DNA from: Undaria pinnatifida
Taxonomy: Eukaryota; Sar; Phaeophyceae; Laminariales; Alariaceae
Direction: 5' to 3'
DNA: 64,000 bases
Assembly (NCBI GenBank): GCA_012845835.1
Contig: JABAKD010000005.1
Location: forward strand, 13,887,205-13,951,204
Shown here in pieces: positions 12,101-20,379 of this stretch. A program made the translations under genes and the position numbers. The notes under the pieces are model-generated. The model made no database searches and had not been told where the DNA came from. It saw only the letters and a program-made list of their open reading frames with translations. Positions within the stretch are counted from its first letter, which is position 1; each line of letters begins with the position of its first letter.

Positions 12101-15100
12101 ATAATCGCAAAACGAGGATGTACGTCCAGCAGTTTTCAACTCCGTTGTAAACGAAGGATACACACAGGTTCGGCACTATATTTCTAAACCGAACTTGAAC
12201 ACAGACTAATACACGTCAAGAGTAACGTCTAGAGTTGGAAGGTTGGTAGGATGCATGCCTGATTCGCTGCGGGATACGCCCATGTTATGTTCAACACCCG
12301 CGAACGGTATGCCAAACATTACCAATTCGCTTTCGGGCACACAATTTGTCACGCCCAACGTTGGTACTGTTTTACCAGAAGCTCAATGACATATTTGCTT
12401 TCGCATGTAAGCATGGGTTATGACATTGCCTTATATTTCCGTTCGAGCCTCGCTTGGGAACGTTCACTCTCCGCAGCACCGGTTCGTTCGTGCAATGCAT
12501 ATTTGGACGTGCTTCGTCTCGAAGACAATCTTGAACATGTGCTTGGTAGCGGATATCACGAATTACCACGGTGCTGACGGAATGCGGGAGTCGCTGTTTC
12601 TTGCAACTCGCAGGTGCCATTCTCGCACACAGGTCGGATGTTACTATCGCCGGCAACGCTTTGTTTACCTCAAATTCCGCCGGTCGCGACGGAGGTGAGA
12701 ACTCAAACCAATCAACGGTACAAACAAAGGTAAAACCAAAGTTATAAAGCCGTTAGCGATGGCAATTCCGTTTGGGTAGGTGCGTCGTTGTACGGCAGGT
12801 ACGTACTCATCGTAAATACCATGGTGCATATACCACGCGTTATTCGTCAGACTATTGACTATGTAGCATTCTCCAAAAACAGCCCATCAGGTACAACCTT
12901 GCAAAGTAAGCTATTTTATCGGAGTTTTCTAAATAGAACGTAAGCGAAAAGTGTTTCACATGGCAATGTGCGACCAGCACATTGCTCTAACAACACTTCT
13001 TAGACCCTCCCTGGCTGTAACTGCTAAATGTCGAGGATGCCTTTCGATGTGCGAGCTCAACATGAACGCCTTTGTACTTACTCTAGCGTGCAACTGCGAC
13101 TTTGTATTCGCAAACTGAAAGTGGCGCTGGTGTTTAAGTTTTGTTTTGTCGGGTCCGTACTTGATGACGCGTTCACACACAGCAGCACACCACGTATGTA
13201 CCGGTTTCCCCTTCCCAACATTCCCGCGGAAGTCCTCAATTGAACTTGCATAAAGTATAGTGCCTGTATGTTTTGTCGACTACGCTACACTTCTCACCTC
13301 TTTGTCGACATACCGATCATTCGCTGTAGTGGTCAAAGCCGTTCCATCTACAGATGGTCGGGTGAATTTCCCAAGCCCATCTACAGATGGTCGGGTCAAT
13401 TTCCCAAGCCGAACAAAAACGTTTCAAACACACTGGGCAATGGTAGTGTAAACGTTGACGGATGTGCATACATATCGAATTCGGAGTTGAGATGTACCTA
13501 CAGTCTAATTTGTCGGAAGCCAATAAACTTCTTGTTCCAACGCCTTGACTTCCGTGTGGCGTTCGCTTCGTTCTAGGAGCAATCAAGGCCATCAATTCTA
13601 ACACCACTCTTGTTGCTGGAGAGGTGGAGACTTCATCGACCGGTGCTCTAACTACAGGTAGAAAAAAACATGCTGGATGGATGATGGTATGCTTTTCAAA
13701 CGCCATCTCGGTAGTGGACCCTCAACTGGGAGCGAACGTCTCACGCCTTTGTTTTGTGTCGTGAGCTGGCCATTACGTTCAACACGAAGACGTTCTCCTA
13801 GTAGTGGTAGGTGGGATTTCCTTAGAAAGCGTGTCATAACTTTGCTAGACGTTGAGAGTCATGTGCTCGTTACGGGCGGCAGATTGACGGCTTGACACCT
13901 TGACAGCGGTGTATGGGGGTGCTGGGGTGACGACACCTCAGCGTTGATCGTACTCTACTGAATATCACGACGGCTGATGATCCGGCACACCGACTCCTTC
14001 CTTACGCCGGAGTGGGTTCTTGCATGATCGACTTAGGTTGGGAGAGATGGGACCCTGGTCAGTGCTGGAATAAACGGCGCAACAGCCCCGCCTTCTCCCA
14101 CCGAACCGTAGCGCGTCATCCGACCGTGAAATCGTGCCAAACCTGACTTGCTTTGAGAAGGTATCTTGAGATCTTAACGATCCTACAATGCGTTCCCAAC
14201 AGAGCATCATCTTACGGTGTACCTGAAACATTCTACCGCTGTTCAGGTGCCACATCTTCCATCAATCATATCGATTCCGAAGGGATATCGTTCGTCGAGA
14301 ACACTGCCTTTATTGATGGTGGGGCAGTAATATTCACGACTCCAGACAATTGTTTCGTCAGCGACGTCACCTTCACTGGGAACGAAGCCATGTTCGGCGG
14401 AGCCGTTTCCGTCACATCTTCCGCACAGTCCTCAGTGGAGTTTCGGCTTTGTCGATTTGAGAGCAACAACGCCTCACGTGGAGGCGCAATGTATTCGAAC
14501 GGCGAGGGACGTACCTTCATTGGGGGTTCTCTGTTCAGTCAGAACATTGCCGGTGAGAACGCGTATAAACTCACTTCAACATCTTTTTTCACCCTTGTCT
14601 AAGGGCAAGAAATTAATTAACAGAAAATAATCGTTTTCTACTGGAGAATCCCCAGGTGCTTCGGTGATACGTGCCACGGTACGGATGCACCAGAAATTTA
14701 ATTGGAGATCTATACGTCATCCCAAAAGTGTTTTTGGCACCAGCTGAAGCTGAAAGTGGAACCAGATACTAAACTGGTGGCCGAGGTGTGGCGAATAATT
14801 TCATTGCTGAACCAAAAAGTGACACTGCGTCCATTTTGGGCTGAGTAGTGGCGTCACTCAGGAATTGGTGTTGCCCAAATAATTACCCGGTGAATGCCTC
14901 GATCGTACCACGCGTCCGGCGTTGATTGCTTTACACCGTAAAATCAATGCCAAGCCAATTATTCGTGGACGCAATCTGGCGTAGTGTATGACGTGTCGGC
15001 TAACGAAAGGACTTCCCACGCGACGCTGTGCAACACAAAAAACGGACCGGGAGCGCAAGACATACGTATTACAGTAGGTGCGGTAACTTCCCTTTGAGAA

Positions 15101-18100
15101 CTCGATAACGAATGATTGAACTATGTCAATGTCCTTAAACCGTGATATCACACATGAAGCAGTGTCAGCGTATAATACCCATATAATATGTCGATGTTCT
15201 TTCTTGACGGGACGTCCGCCGCCTTTTCAGGGGAGACGGGAGGAGCCTTTTTCAATGCAGGCGCGTTGGAAGCCCAAAATATCGAGCTGACGGAGAACGT
15301 GGCTCAAGACGATGGCTTGGCAATATATAACGCAGACTCCGAATTGCTGGTGTTGCGGGATGTGACTTTCACCGGGAACACACGCAGCTGTCCCTCTGGA
15401 GAGTACACCGCTGTCGATGATGTGAGCGCGGTCAACAGTCGACAGTCGAGTTTCGCATAGAACGCCCTGCACCATGTTAGCCGATCCGATGTTAGGCGGG
15501 TGCAACAAATATGCTAAAGCTACGTTGGGGGGGTCTGTTTTGACGCCTTTATTTCTGTGGGTCAGACACACTCAGCGTGAGTGACCCCGCTACTCCTTTG
15601 TTGTGTTATGCCTGCCTGTTATTTCATGTTGAGGTATGAAGCCGAGAAGGAAGAGATACTTACGCTGCGCCAAACAATTCGTCTGAAGATGCATGAAAGC
15701 GTTTGTGTGGTGATGGACAGGGTCACTCGAGGGCGACTTTCCCTCAAAACATCTCGGGCGTGAAAAAGAGGGTACCCTCCCATATCGTGGCCCCTTGGCC
15801 TTTATCATGTGGAAATAGTTGTGACACAATGGTACAGCGCCTTATGGAGACAATTGTGATATGATTGCGTGGCAGTCTCCTCCCGCATTGAGAGGATTGC
15901 TTCATCGTGGTACAGCAACCCATGCCGAAAACGAACATTGTTCCGGCCTCACCTTGATGCGCGCGCACAAACCTACAGCAATTTCAGTTTTTACTGTCCG
16001 TACCGAAGCATGGTACTTTCTCCCCACGAGCAGCTCCTTTGTGCCTGATATGTAGTGGCCCAATATATGACGAATTTCGAGCAATCACGTGGATGTCTCG
16101 AAGCTGTTGGTTGATAACCTCAGCCACAACGGTTGAAATTCTTACGCACTAACTACGTTAACCGCGTCGTGTGCTATACTCTCGGCCCCGTACGTCGTCC
16201 CTCGACAGACCTCTTCAGACGGCTGCCGCTTCGAACTGGTATGTGCTCAGTGTTTGGACGGGTGTGAAAGTGACCTGAGCGACGTGACAGTTGCCACCGG
16301 CAAGCCTCCTACCTGTACGGTGCTACCTGAAGGCGTTGTTGCTTCGATGGAATCTACTTCGCTGGAAACGTTTGACCTCCAACAGGGGTATTATCGTGTC
16401 TCCAGCCTTAGCTCCAGCGTACTCGAGTGCTACCAAAAGGATGCCTGCATCGGAGGCACCAACGCCAGCAACTACTGTCAAACTGGTTACGAAGGACCAT
16501 GTAAGTTGCCGCAAACCCGCCACATCGGCATTGCATTAGCACACGTGGTCCAAACGAGCACGGACATTGCAATCTGCTTATTTTTGTCGGTGTAGGGTTT
16601 AAAGTGAACCGATGATATTTCCTAGCTAGGAGCATCACAAATCGAACATCAACTACAACATGTCCTGTCTCTGACGGTTATCACGTTCGGCCGTTCAATC
16701 GTCGCCGTGCAGACTGTGCCGTGTGCGCAGCGGGCTTCGCACCGGGGTTCAGCAATCGCTGTCATGAGTGTGGTGGACAAAACACCGGACTGGTGGCAGG
16801 GTTGGCAACAGCAGCCGTGCTTCTGGTGCTGTTCATCGCCGCGGTGGTAGTTTCGTACATTCTACAAGGGGCCGAAGAAGAGCCCGACGAGGCAAACAAC
16901 AATGCACAATGCTTATGGCGGCAAAAACTATCAAAAGTGCATCGGGCAAGTCTGAAGGCAATCCCTCTATCTGCTGTCGGCATCGTCGTCGTCGTCGTGC
17001 AGATTCTTACTCAGGTGGGCGTTCTCATGGAAGACTCAAATGTTGCACCCGACGCTGATACGCAGCAGAATTTTGGTGCAATTTCAGTGGCAAAAACTAC
17101 CAAAGCTTATCCTACCGCGTTGGCAATGTTTTGATTAGCACCCTGAGAATTGCATGCGCTTCCGAAGCAGGTGCAGTGGCAATAGCTACGAATATTCATC
17201 ACCATGTCGTTACCATTTGGATGTTTCTCGACGTAGGAACTGCGGCCGATACCCAAATATGAAGCCGAGAAAATAAATGCTTTATTTTCTATCAACTCGG
17301 TCGGGGACTACAAATGGTTTTCACTTGCTAAGCATGGTTTATTGGTGGAAGAGTTACAGTAGGTACTTGTGTGCGTCGAGGATCAGATACACAGTTCAAA
17401 AGATAGAAGTAGATACCCCTGTCTAGACGGGGAAGACGTTACATGTAGGGAAGAAAGCAAAATGAGAGTTACTGCAAGTCCTACAACACAACATGTTTGA
17501 TTTTGAGCAGTCCGCTCGTTTCATCTGGCCATGTTTGTGCTTGTCGTCAAAAGTGTATGTGACTTTCAGGAGGGACGTGTTTTATTTTATGTTGCTCTTC
17601 AGAGGTATTCTTTTACTGCAGCGTGGTTGGAGTTTTAGCATGCAAACATGCTAAACTGTCGCGATGAGTTGATTCGAGAACCGCACGAACACCGCATACA
17701 TGCCGTATGCCTAATGTTTACAAGAGTGAATTGCGTGTGTTCGATTGAGATCTGCCAAATTGAATGATAACGTAACATACATATCCTTCGTAATACGCGA
17801 CAGTGGTACGCGAAGATAACCAGGTATGGCATTGCATCATGGTAGGGGAGGAGAGGCAGACGCTCGAGCACGTGATGCACACAAGCTTGCAGAGGGCAGA
17901 TAAGGGGAAACCTGAATAACTTACGACTCCGTAAAACCGATCAATGCACGGCAATTCGATCTATACACATTCACACGCAACGCCAACAAACCCTGCACCA
18001 TCGCTCGAAAATTCACACTAGCCCGACTCGACAACATCCCTGAGCACGGATTCATGAACAAGGTAAGCGCATGATGTTTTGATGTCGTGGCTCTCTGTCG

Positions 18101-19438
18101 AGGACTACCATTGCCGAGCCTCTATTTACACGATCAAGCAGGCGATAGTAAACGATTACATATATGAATTTCGAATGCGTGCAGTATAGCCCAGATACTC
18201 GCGGTGCATGCCGCCGGATCTGCATCCACTCGAAACGCTTGACAATATCCTGTTTTTCTTCTCTGACGACATCACAACCAAGGCACACACACCGGCACCT
18301 TGAACGTCCACCCGTGTTGTCCACCTGGCAGTTCACTGAGATCGCCGGTGCGGTGTACCCCGATGAGTACGAGGCTTTTCTGGCGTACATGGCATTCGTC
18401 AATGTGGACGTCAGCCTCATCCTGTCAAGAGCTTGCATCATCACACCAGACTTCTACGACAGGCTTATCGTTGCTACGACGGGCCCACTAGTCGTGCTTC
18501 TCGGGTGTGCTGGTACCTTCTTCGCTGCCAAGAGGAAAAACAGGAATTTCTCTGTTGTGAATCATATCTTGAAGAAGAATTATCTGTCGGTCGTAATATT
18601 CATAGTGTTTTTCGTGTATTCTTCGGTGTCTTTCACCATACTGCAAACATTTGTCTGCGATTCACTAGACGACGGTAAGGCCTACCTCCGCGCAGACTAC
18701 AGCATCACTTGCTACACCGACACCTACACGGCGTACCAAACGTACGCAAGCTTTATGGTGTTCGTATACCCTATCGGCATCCCTGCCTTCTTCGCGTGGA
18801 TGTTGGTGCGCAATCGTCGAGAATTGGAGAAGCCCGAAAGGGAAACTGTATCCGACCTACAGTCGTTCCGCTCTCTCTGGGTGGCGTACAGACCGTCGTG
18901 TTACTACTACGAGATCGTGGAGTGTGGGCGCCGGATAGTTCTCACTGGAGCGGCAGTGTTTGTCATTTCAGATAGCGCCGAACAGATTGCATTTGTACTG
19001 TTGCTCGCGGTTGTGTTTATGTTTATTTCCGAGTCCATCTCCCCCTTCGAATCGAGACTTGACATGTGGCTATATCGCTGGGGGAATGGTATAATTCTGG
19101 CCAGCATGTACGTGGCCCTTCTTCTGAAAGTCGATCTTGCCGTGGAGGGAAGCCATGGGTCGGGGACGATCACGGCTCTGCTCATCGCGGCCAATGTTTT
19201 CATGCTTGTGACTGTAGCTGTGCAGTCCGTGCTCTTGATTAGAGGATTGTGCATATCGAGCGTGCAGGACAAGCTGAATCGTGCCCCCTCGACATTTCCC
19301 GCGAACACTTGGCTCGAACGGTCAGCAGCTCTAGAAGGGATTGACAGCGAGTTGGACGTTACACAGATGCAGACTCGTAGCGAGCGCAACTCAGCGGCGG
19401 GTCTAATCAACTCGCGTGATGAGTTTTTTAGCGCCTGA
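37..19438 (+). CDS. Pmp-repeat beta-helix multi-pass membrane protein (5' partial, spliced)
   Basis: Spliced gene read from exons 37-120, 1798-1881, 5193-5276, 10772-10852, 12614-12694, 13577-13657, 14247-14552, 15231-15421, 16209-16500, 16626-17014 and 18332-19438 (TGA). A possible extra exon is 12780-12890. Together they total 2780 nt in one frame, entering in phase 1, which gives 926 residues plus stop. The N-terminal part is a series of beta-helix rungs with GGA[ILV] and FxxN motifs, as in the Chlamydia Pmp repeat family. A Cys-rich segment (CxxC motifs, GYxGP) resembling ephrin-receptor/GCC2-GCC3 modules follows, then about nine hydrophobic spans and a polar C-terminal tail. By analogy this is a surface protein with an extracellular beta-helix and a TRP-like or receptor-like membrane domain, but its function is unknown. 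The first in-window exon starts in phase 1, so signal peptide, start codon and promoter lie upstream of the window. More small exons may be hidden in the long introns. Confidence 0.8.
121..1797 (+). other. Intron with a 269-bp inverted-repeat transposon
   Basis: Between two rung exons. Apart from the element at 702-970 I see no coding or repeat signal here. Confidence 0.6.
702..970. mobile_element. 269-bp miniature inverted-repeat element, copy 1
   Basis: Starts GACCCAGGCCACGGTAGGGG and ends with the near reverse complement (GTAGCCTTGGTC preceded by a GGGGTACCCCCC block). A second copy of the same length is at 61178-61446. Inside are two nested palindromes, one around ATTCGCGCGAGA (diverged) and one around ACTCGTGCGAGT. 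There is no coding capacity, so it must depend on a transposase elsewhere. Flanks share CTGT, a possible but unproven target duplication. Confidence 0.8.
1798..1881 (+). CDS. Exon: one beta-helix rung (84 nt, phase 1-1)
   Basis: Acceptor gccgcag| and donor |gtgaga. It reads GGLYASFNSAV at the start, then IDGNTSFFDNSA. Length and phase are the same as in the exon at 37-120 and the residue pattern is very similar, so the two are duplicates of one ancestral exon. Confidence 0.8.
2810..4200 (+). repeat. Degenerate ~180-bp tandem repeat, about 8 units
   Basis: The block 'TTCGACCCGG..GACTCCGTT' recurs near 2839, 3021, 3196, 3369, 3535, 3720, 3909 and 4117, a spacing of 166-208 bp. Other parts of the unit also recur in order: GGGTTCCCAC, a CCCCGGCATGTTG-like block, GGTGGCGCTGGCTCTA and CCAATCA. 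Units are strongly diverged, so the array is old. It sits inside an intron of the beta-helix gene. I see no coding frame. Confidence 0.75.
4447..4520 (+). repeat. ~70-bp segment shared with 32112-32185
   Basis: Both places read TACGTGGAAGTGTGGTGA or a near match, then CTTAAGCTTT and CCCCATCCGCCGGAGGA. The second copy is embedded in a family A repeat. It is probably a fragment of a larger dispersed element. Confidence 0.6.
5193..5276 (+). CDS. Exon: one beta-helix rung (84 nt, phase 1-1)
   Basis: Acceptor cctgcag| and donor |gtgagc. It reads GAIYVAMTTTF, then INGHTSVVSNSA, and closes with G-G. The FxxN aromatic position is valine here. Confidence 0.8.
5416..5445 (+). repeat. (GCTCT)6 microsatellite
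   Basis: Six perfect copies of the pentamer GCTCT within the intron. Confidence 0.9.
5693..5720 (+). repeat. 7-bp tandem repeat (GACAGTT)
   Basis: Three perfect copies of GACAGTT followed by a degenerate fourth, GACATTT. Confidence 0.85.
6867..7560 (+). pseudogene. Reverse transcriptase fragment (Ty3/gypsy)
   Basis: Recognisable RT stretches are QAIYGSVEKAIPKG, YRMITDCRAVNDTIEP, LLAGAT, CYWQVP and EMFTMLTPEG, matching the fingers and palm of gypsy RT. A one-base frameshift near 7400 ends the upstream frame at 7432. The family pattern resumes in another frame as PPGALNAAGYFQ. The catalytic Y-V-D-D box is destroyed: it reads stop-V-D-Y at 7504-7515 (tag gtg gac tac). RNase H does not follow. 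Confidence 0.85.
7640..7880 (+). pseudogene. Integrase C-terminal fragment
   Basis: Contains HLIMGRESRTGYTTL and IDENRFQ, then after a stop in the original frame LARVCFRNAS. This resembles the segment between the integrase core and the chromodomain in brown-algal gypsy elements as I know them. The DDE core itself is absent. Confidence 0.6.
8190..8665 (+). pseudogene. Integrase tail and chromodomain remnant
   Basis: A GKHRKLMST stretch in one frame and then VVNNGKEHVCVVQTLVPDK, RHIHVPRMWRYADDQLE, ISAIKRTASGDDLVV and WEGLEEAQNIWIPVSRM. The W-E-G-L-x-x-x-x-x-x-W pattern is that of a chromodomain (KVKWEGY...TWEP). Stops interrupt it at 8252-8254 and 8589-8591, after which ALRLIAEQTRALV still reads like the family's end. 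In intact elements the chromodomain directs integration to chromatin marks. Confidence 0.75.
10772..10852 (+). CDS. Exon: one beta-helix rung (81 nt, phase 1-1)
   Basis: Acceptor cttgcag| and donor |gtgagc. It reads GGGLYASHSEIDI, then RGDTYMAFNDA, and closes with G-G. It lies 5.5 kb from the previous exon, the longest intron of the gene, which carries the dead gypsy element. Confidence 0.8.
10853..12613 (+). other. Intron with an AT-rich minisatellite
   Basis: Apart from the AACCTTAATAACCT-like repeats at about 10950-11060 I see nothing supported. Confidence 0.5.
10950..11060 (+). repeat. Degenerate AACCTTAAT-type minisatellite
   Basis: Runs of CCTTAATAA and AACCTCAATAA variants, about ten degenerate units of 9-12 bp. 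Confidence 0.7.
12614..12694 (+). CDS. Exon: one beta-helix rung (81 nt, phase 1-1)
   Basis: Acceptor ctcgcag| and donor |gtgaga. It reads GAILAHRSDVTIAGN, then ALFTSNSA, and closes with G-G. A clear member of the duplicated exon set. Confidence 0.8.
12780..12890 (+). CDS. Possible exon: longer beta-helix rung (111 nt, phase 1-1)
   Basis: Acceptor gggtag| and donor |gtacaa flank 37 stop-free codons in phase 1-1, so inclusion would keep the frame. It starts GASLYGRY and ends with IDYVAFSKNSPSG, which recalls the FxxNSA end of the other rungs. The middle is about ten residues longer than a normal rung and lacks the G-N turn. It could be an alternatively used exon, a decaying copy or chance. 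Confidence 0.35.
13344..13409 (+). repeat. 33-bp tandem duplication
   Basis: Two units of 33 bp starting CCATCTACAGATGGTCGGGT, differing by one base (G/C at unit position 21). The near identity indicates a recent duplication, located in an intron. Confidence 0.9.
13577..13657 (+). CDS. Exon: one beta-helix rung (81 nt, phase 1-1)
   Basis: Acceptor ttctag| and donor |gtagaa. It reads GAIKAINSNTTLVAGEVE and on to a closing T-G. Length and phase match the other rung exons exactly. The FxxN motif is lost (V-E-T-S), so this is a diverged rung. Confidence 0.65.
14247..14552 (+). CDS. Exon: about four beta-helix rungs
   Basis: Acceptor ctgttcag| and donor |gtgaga, 306 nt, phase 1-1. It holds three GGA motifs (GGAVIF, GGAVSV, GGAMYS) and FVEN, FTGN, FESN and FSQN turns. 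This is the clearest Pmp-type repeat in the window and anchors the family call. The length suggests several former single-rung exons fused by intron loss, or an older unsplit unit. Confidence 0.85.
15231..15421 (+). CDS. Exon: last beta-helix rungs
   Basis: Acceptor cttttcag| and donor |gtgagc, 191 nt, phase 1 in and phase 0 out. It reads ETGGAFFNAGALEAQNI, then LTENVAQDDGLAIYN and VTFTGNTRSC. The TGGAxxNxG and FTGN motifs fit the end of the helix. The final SCPSGEY is the start of the Cys-rich region. Confidence 0.8.
16209..16500 (+). CDS. Exon: cysteine-rich stalk
   Basis: Acceptor ctcgacag| and donor |gtaagt, 292 nt, phase 0 in and phase 1 out. Cysteines occur as SDGC, VCAQC and LDGC, and then CIGG, NYC and GYEGP. 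The closing CxGGxxxxxxC...GYxGP pattern is the one that precedes the membrane domain in stramenopile proteins of this architecture. It is probably an extracellular disulfide-bonded linker. Confidence 0.75.
16626..17014 (+). CDS. Exon: CxxC module and first two membrane spans
   Basis: Acceptor tttcctag| and donor |gtgggc, 389 nt, phase 1 in and phase 0 out. It contains CAVCAAGF...CHECGG (CxxC-x(n)-CxxC, GCC2/GCC3-like), then a long hydrophobic span (AVLLVLFIAAVVVSYIL), an acidic loop, and a second span rich in Val and Ile ending in QILTQ. The acceptor is inferred: nearer AG sites put a stop codon at the junction or shift the frame. Confidence 0.7.
17015..18331 (+). other. Intron before the membrane-domain exon
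   Basis: A 1.3-kb intron between QILTQ (ends 17014) and the exon at 18332. No repeat or other coding signal recognised. Confidence 0.6.
18332..19438 (+). CDS. Exon: C-terminal multi-pass membrane domain
   Basis: Acceptor acctggcag|, phase 0, 368 residues to TGA at 19436-19438. About seven hydrophobic segments are visible, for example GPLVVLLGCAGTFF, YLSVVIFIVFFVYSSV, ASFMVFVYPIGIPAFFAW, RRIVLTGAAVFVI, FVLLLAVVFMFI and ALLIAANVFMLVTVAV. A polar, Ser/Arg-rich cytoplasmic tail follows. The sequence before 18332 is also open but does not fit the family and is treated as intron. This single exon holds most of the transmembrane domain, unlike the finely split beta-helix region. Confidence 0.85.
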   Translation, partial: FTEIAGAVYPDEYEAFLAYMAFVNVDVSLILSRACIITPDFYDRLIVATTGPLVVLLGCAGTFFAAKRKNRNFSVVNHILKKNYLSVVIFIVFFVYSSVSFTILQTFVCDSLDDGKAYLRADYSITCYTDTYTAYQTYASFMVFVYPIGIPAFFAWMLVRNRRELEKPERETVSDLQSFRSLWVAYRPSCYYYEIVECGRRIVLTGAAVFVISDSAEQIAFVLLLAVVFMFISESISPFESRLDMWLYRWGNGIILASMYVALLLKVDLAVEGSHGSGTITALLIAANVFMLVTVAVQSVLLIRGLCISSVQDKLNRAPSTFPANTWLERSAALEGIDSELDVTQMQTRSERNSAAGLINSRDEFFSA

Positions 19439-20370
19439 CTCCGGTGGAAAGGTTGTTCAAAGATTGGGTTGGCGTTCCTTGGAGAGTTATAGCGAGTATA
19501 ACTTGAGTAGCATTAAAGCAAACACGATGTATGCCGAGGAATCTTGCCATAAACGCCAAGGATGAATGGCGACGGCGTGCGTAGAATCATATGGCTGAGT
19601 AGGAAGTATCGGCTACTGGTAGATGCTGTGAGTTTACATCGTTTCACTAAAAAGTTGAACTACTGAATTACACACCTTTCACGTAGACTTAATCCGCCCG
19701 TGTATGTGAAGCAATTTCAGTACTGACGCGAATTGACGAGAAGCCTGTACCCACAGTGCGCCCTTAGGCCCATCGTCACGAATAGTCTTCTTGTCTTCAG
19801 ACATAATCAACCTTTGCGGAGTTCAACAGTGACACCCTTTTGGCAATGGCGTTGCGTCGACCCATTTTAGGGTTCCCTGGGGTTGGTATTCTCTGAACAC
19901 AGAACCCTCGGTTGTTGGTGCAAGCATGCTGAGCAGGGTTAGGATGTAGCTGTAGCGCCTCAGAGCTAGGCTGTTCGTGATCCAATCTTAGAGGTTGCAG
20001 CTATCGCGCCCAAAGGTTCCTGGAATGTTAGCGTTAATGTTACGGTTGAGCTGCTCAATTAACGAACTACCAGTTAGTCTGATAATTTTACCGGTATAAT
20101 TTGTTTTGGGACTAGGACGTAGACGCTTGGTCAGGTGGTGCGAACGAATGCCTTGGAATCATGTTTCGAGTGATGATGGATGATGGCGATATTGAGCTCC
20201 TCGTGTGAGGAGCCCAGAAACGTCTCAGAATGTGCTGCAGCCCTACGGTGGTATGTGTCTGTCAACGGCAGGGGGTGTAGTGCCGGGCGCTCCCCCGTGG
20301 GTTTGCAGCTCTCGCAACCTTGCTTTCTACAAGAGTGGAAGTGAGTACACAGACGAGTCTAAACATCAGT
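19439..20370. other. Intergenic, nothing recognised
   Basis: Follows the stop codon of the beta-helix gene. I see no exon, repeat or RNA signal here. Confidence 0.5.
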
Positions 20371-20379
20371 AAGGGGAGT

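Noticed and set aside
14650..14740. Possible rung exon after the acceptor at 14654
   Set aside because: It starts GASVIRATV but lacks the FxxN end and no fitting phase-1 donor was found. The flanking exons already join in phase.
18164..18331. N-terminal extension of the 424-codon frame
   Set aside because: Similarity to the membrane domain starts after the acceptor at 18331. The upstream part reads as intron and the splice phase fits 17014 to 18332.
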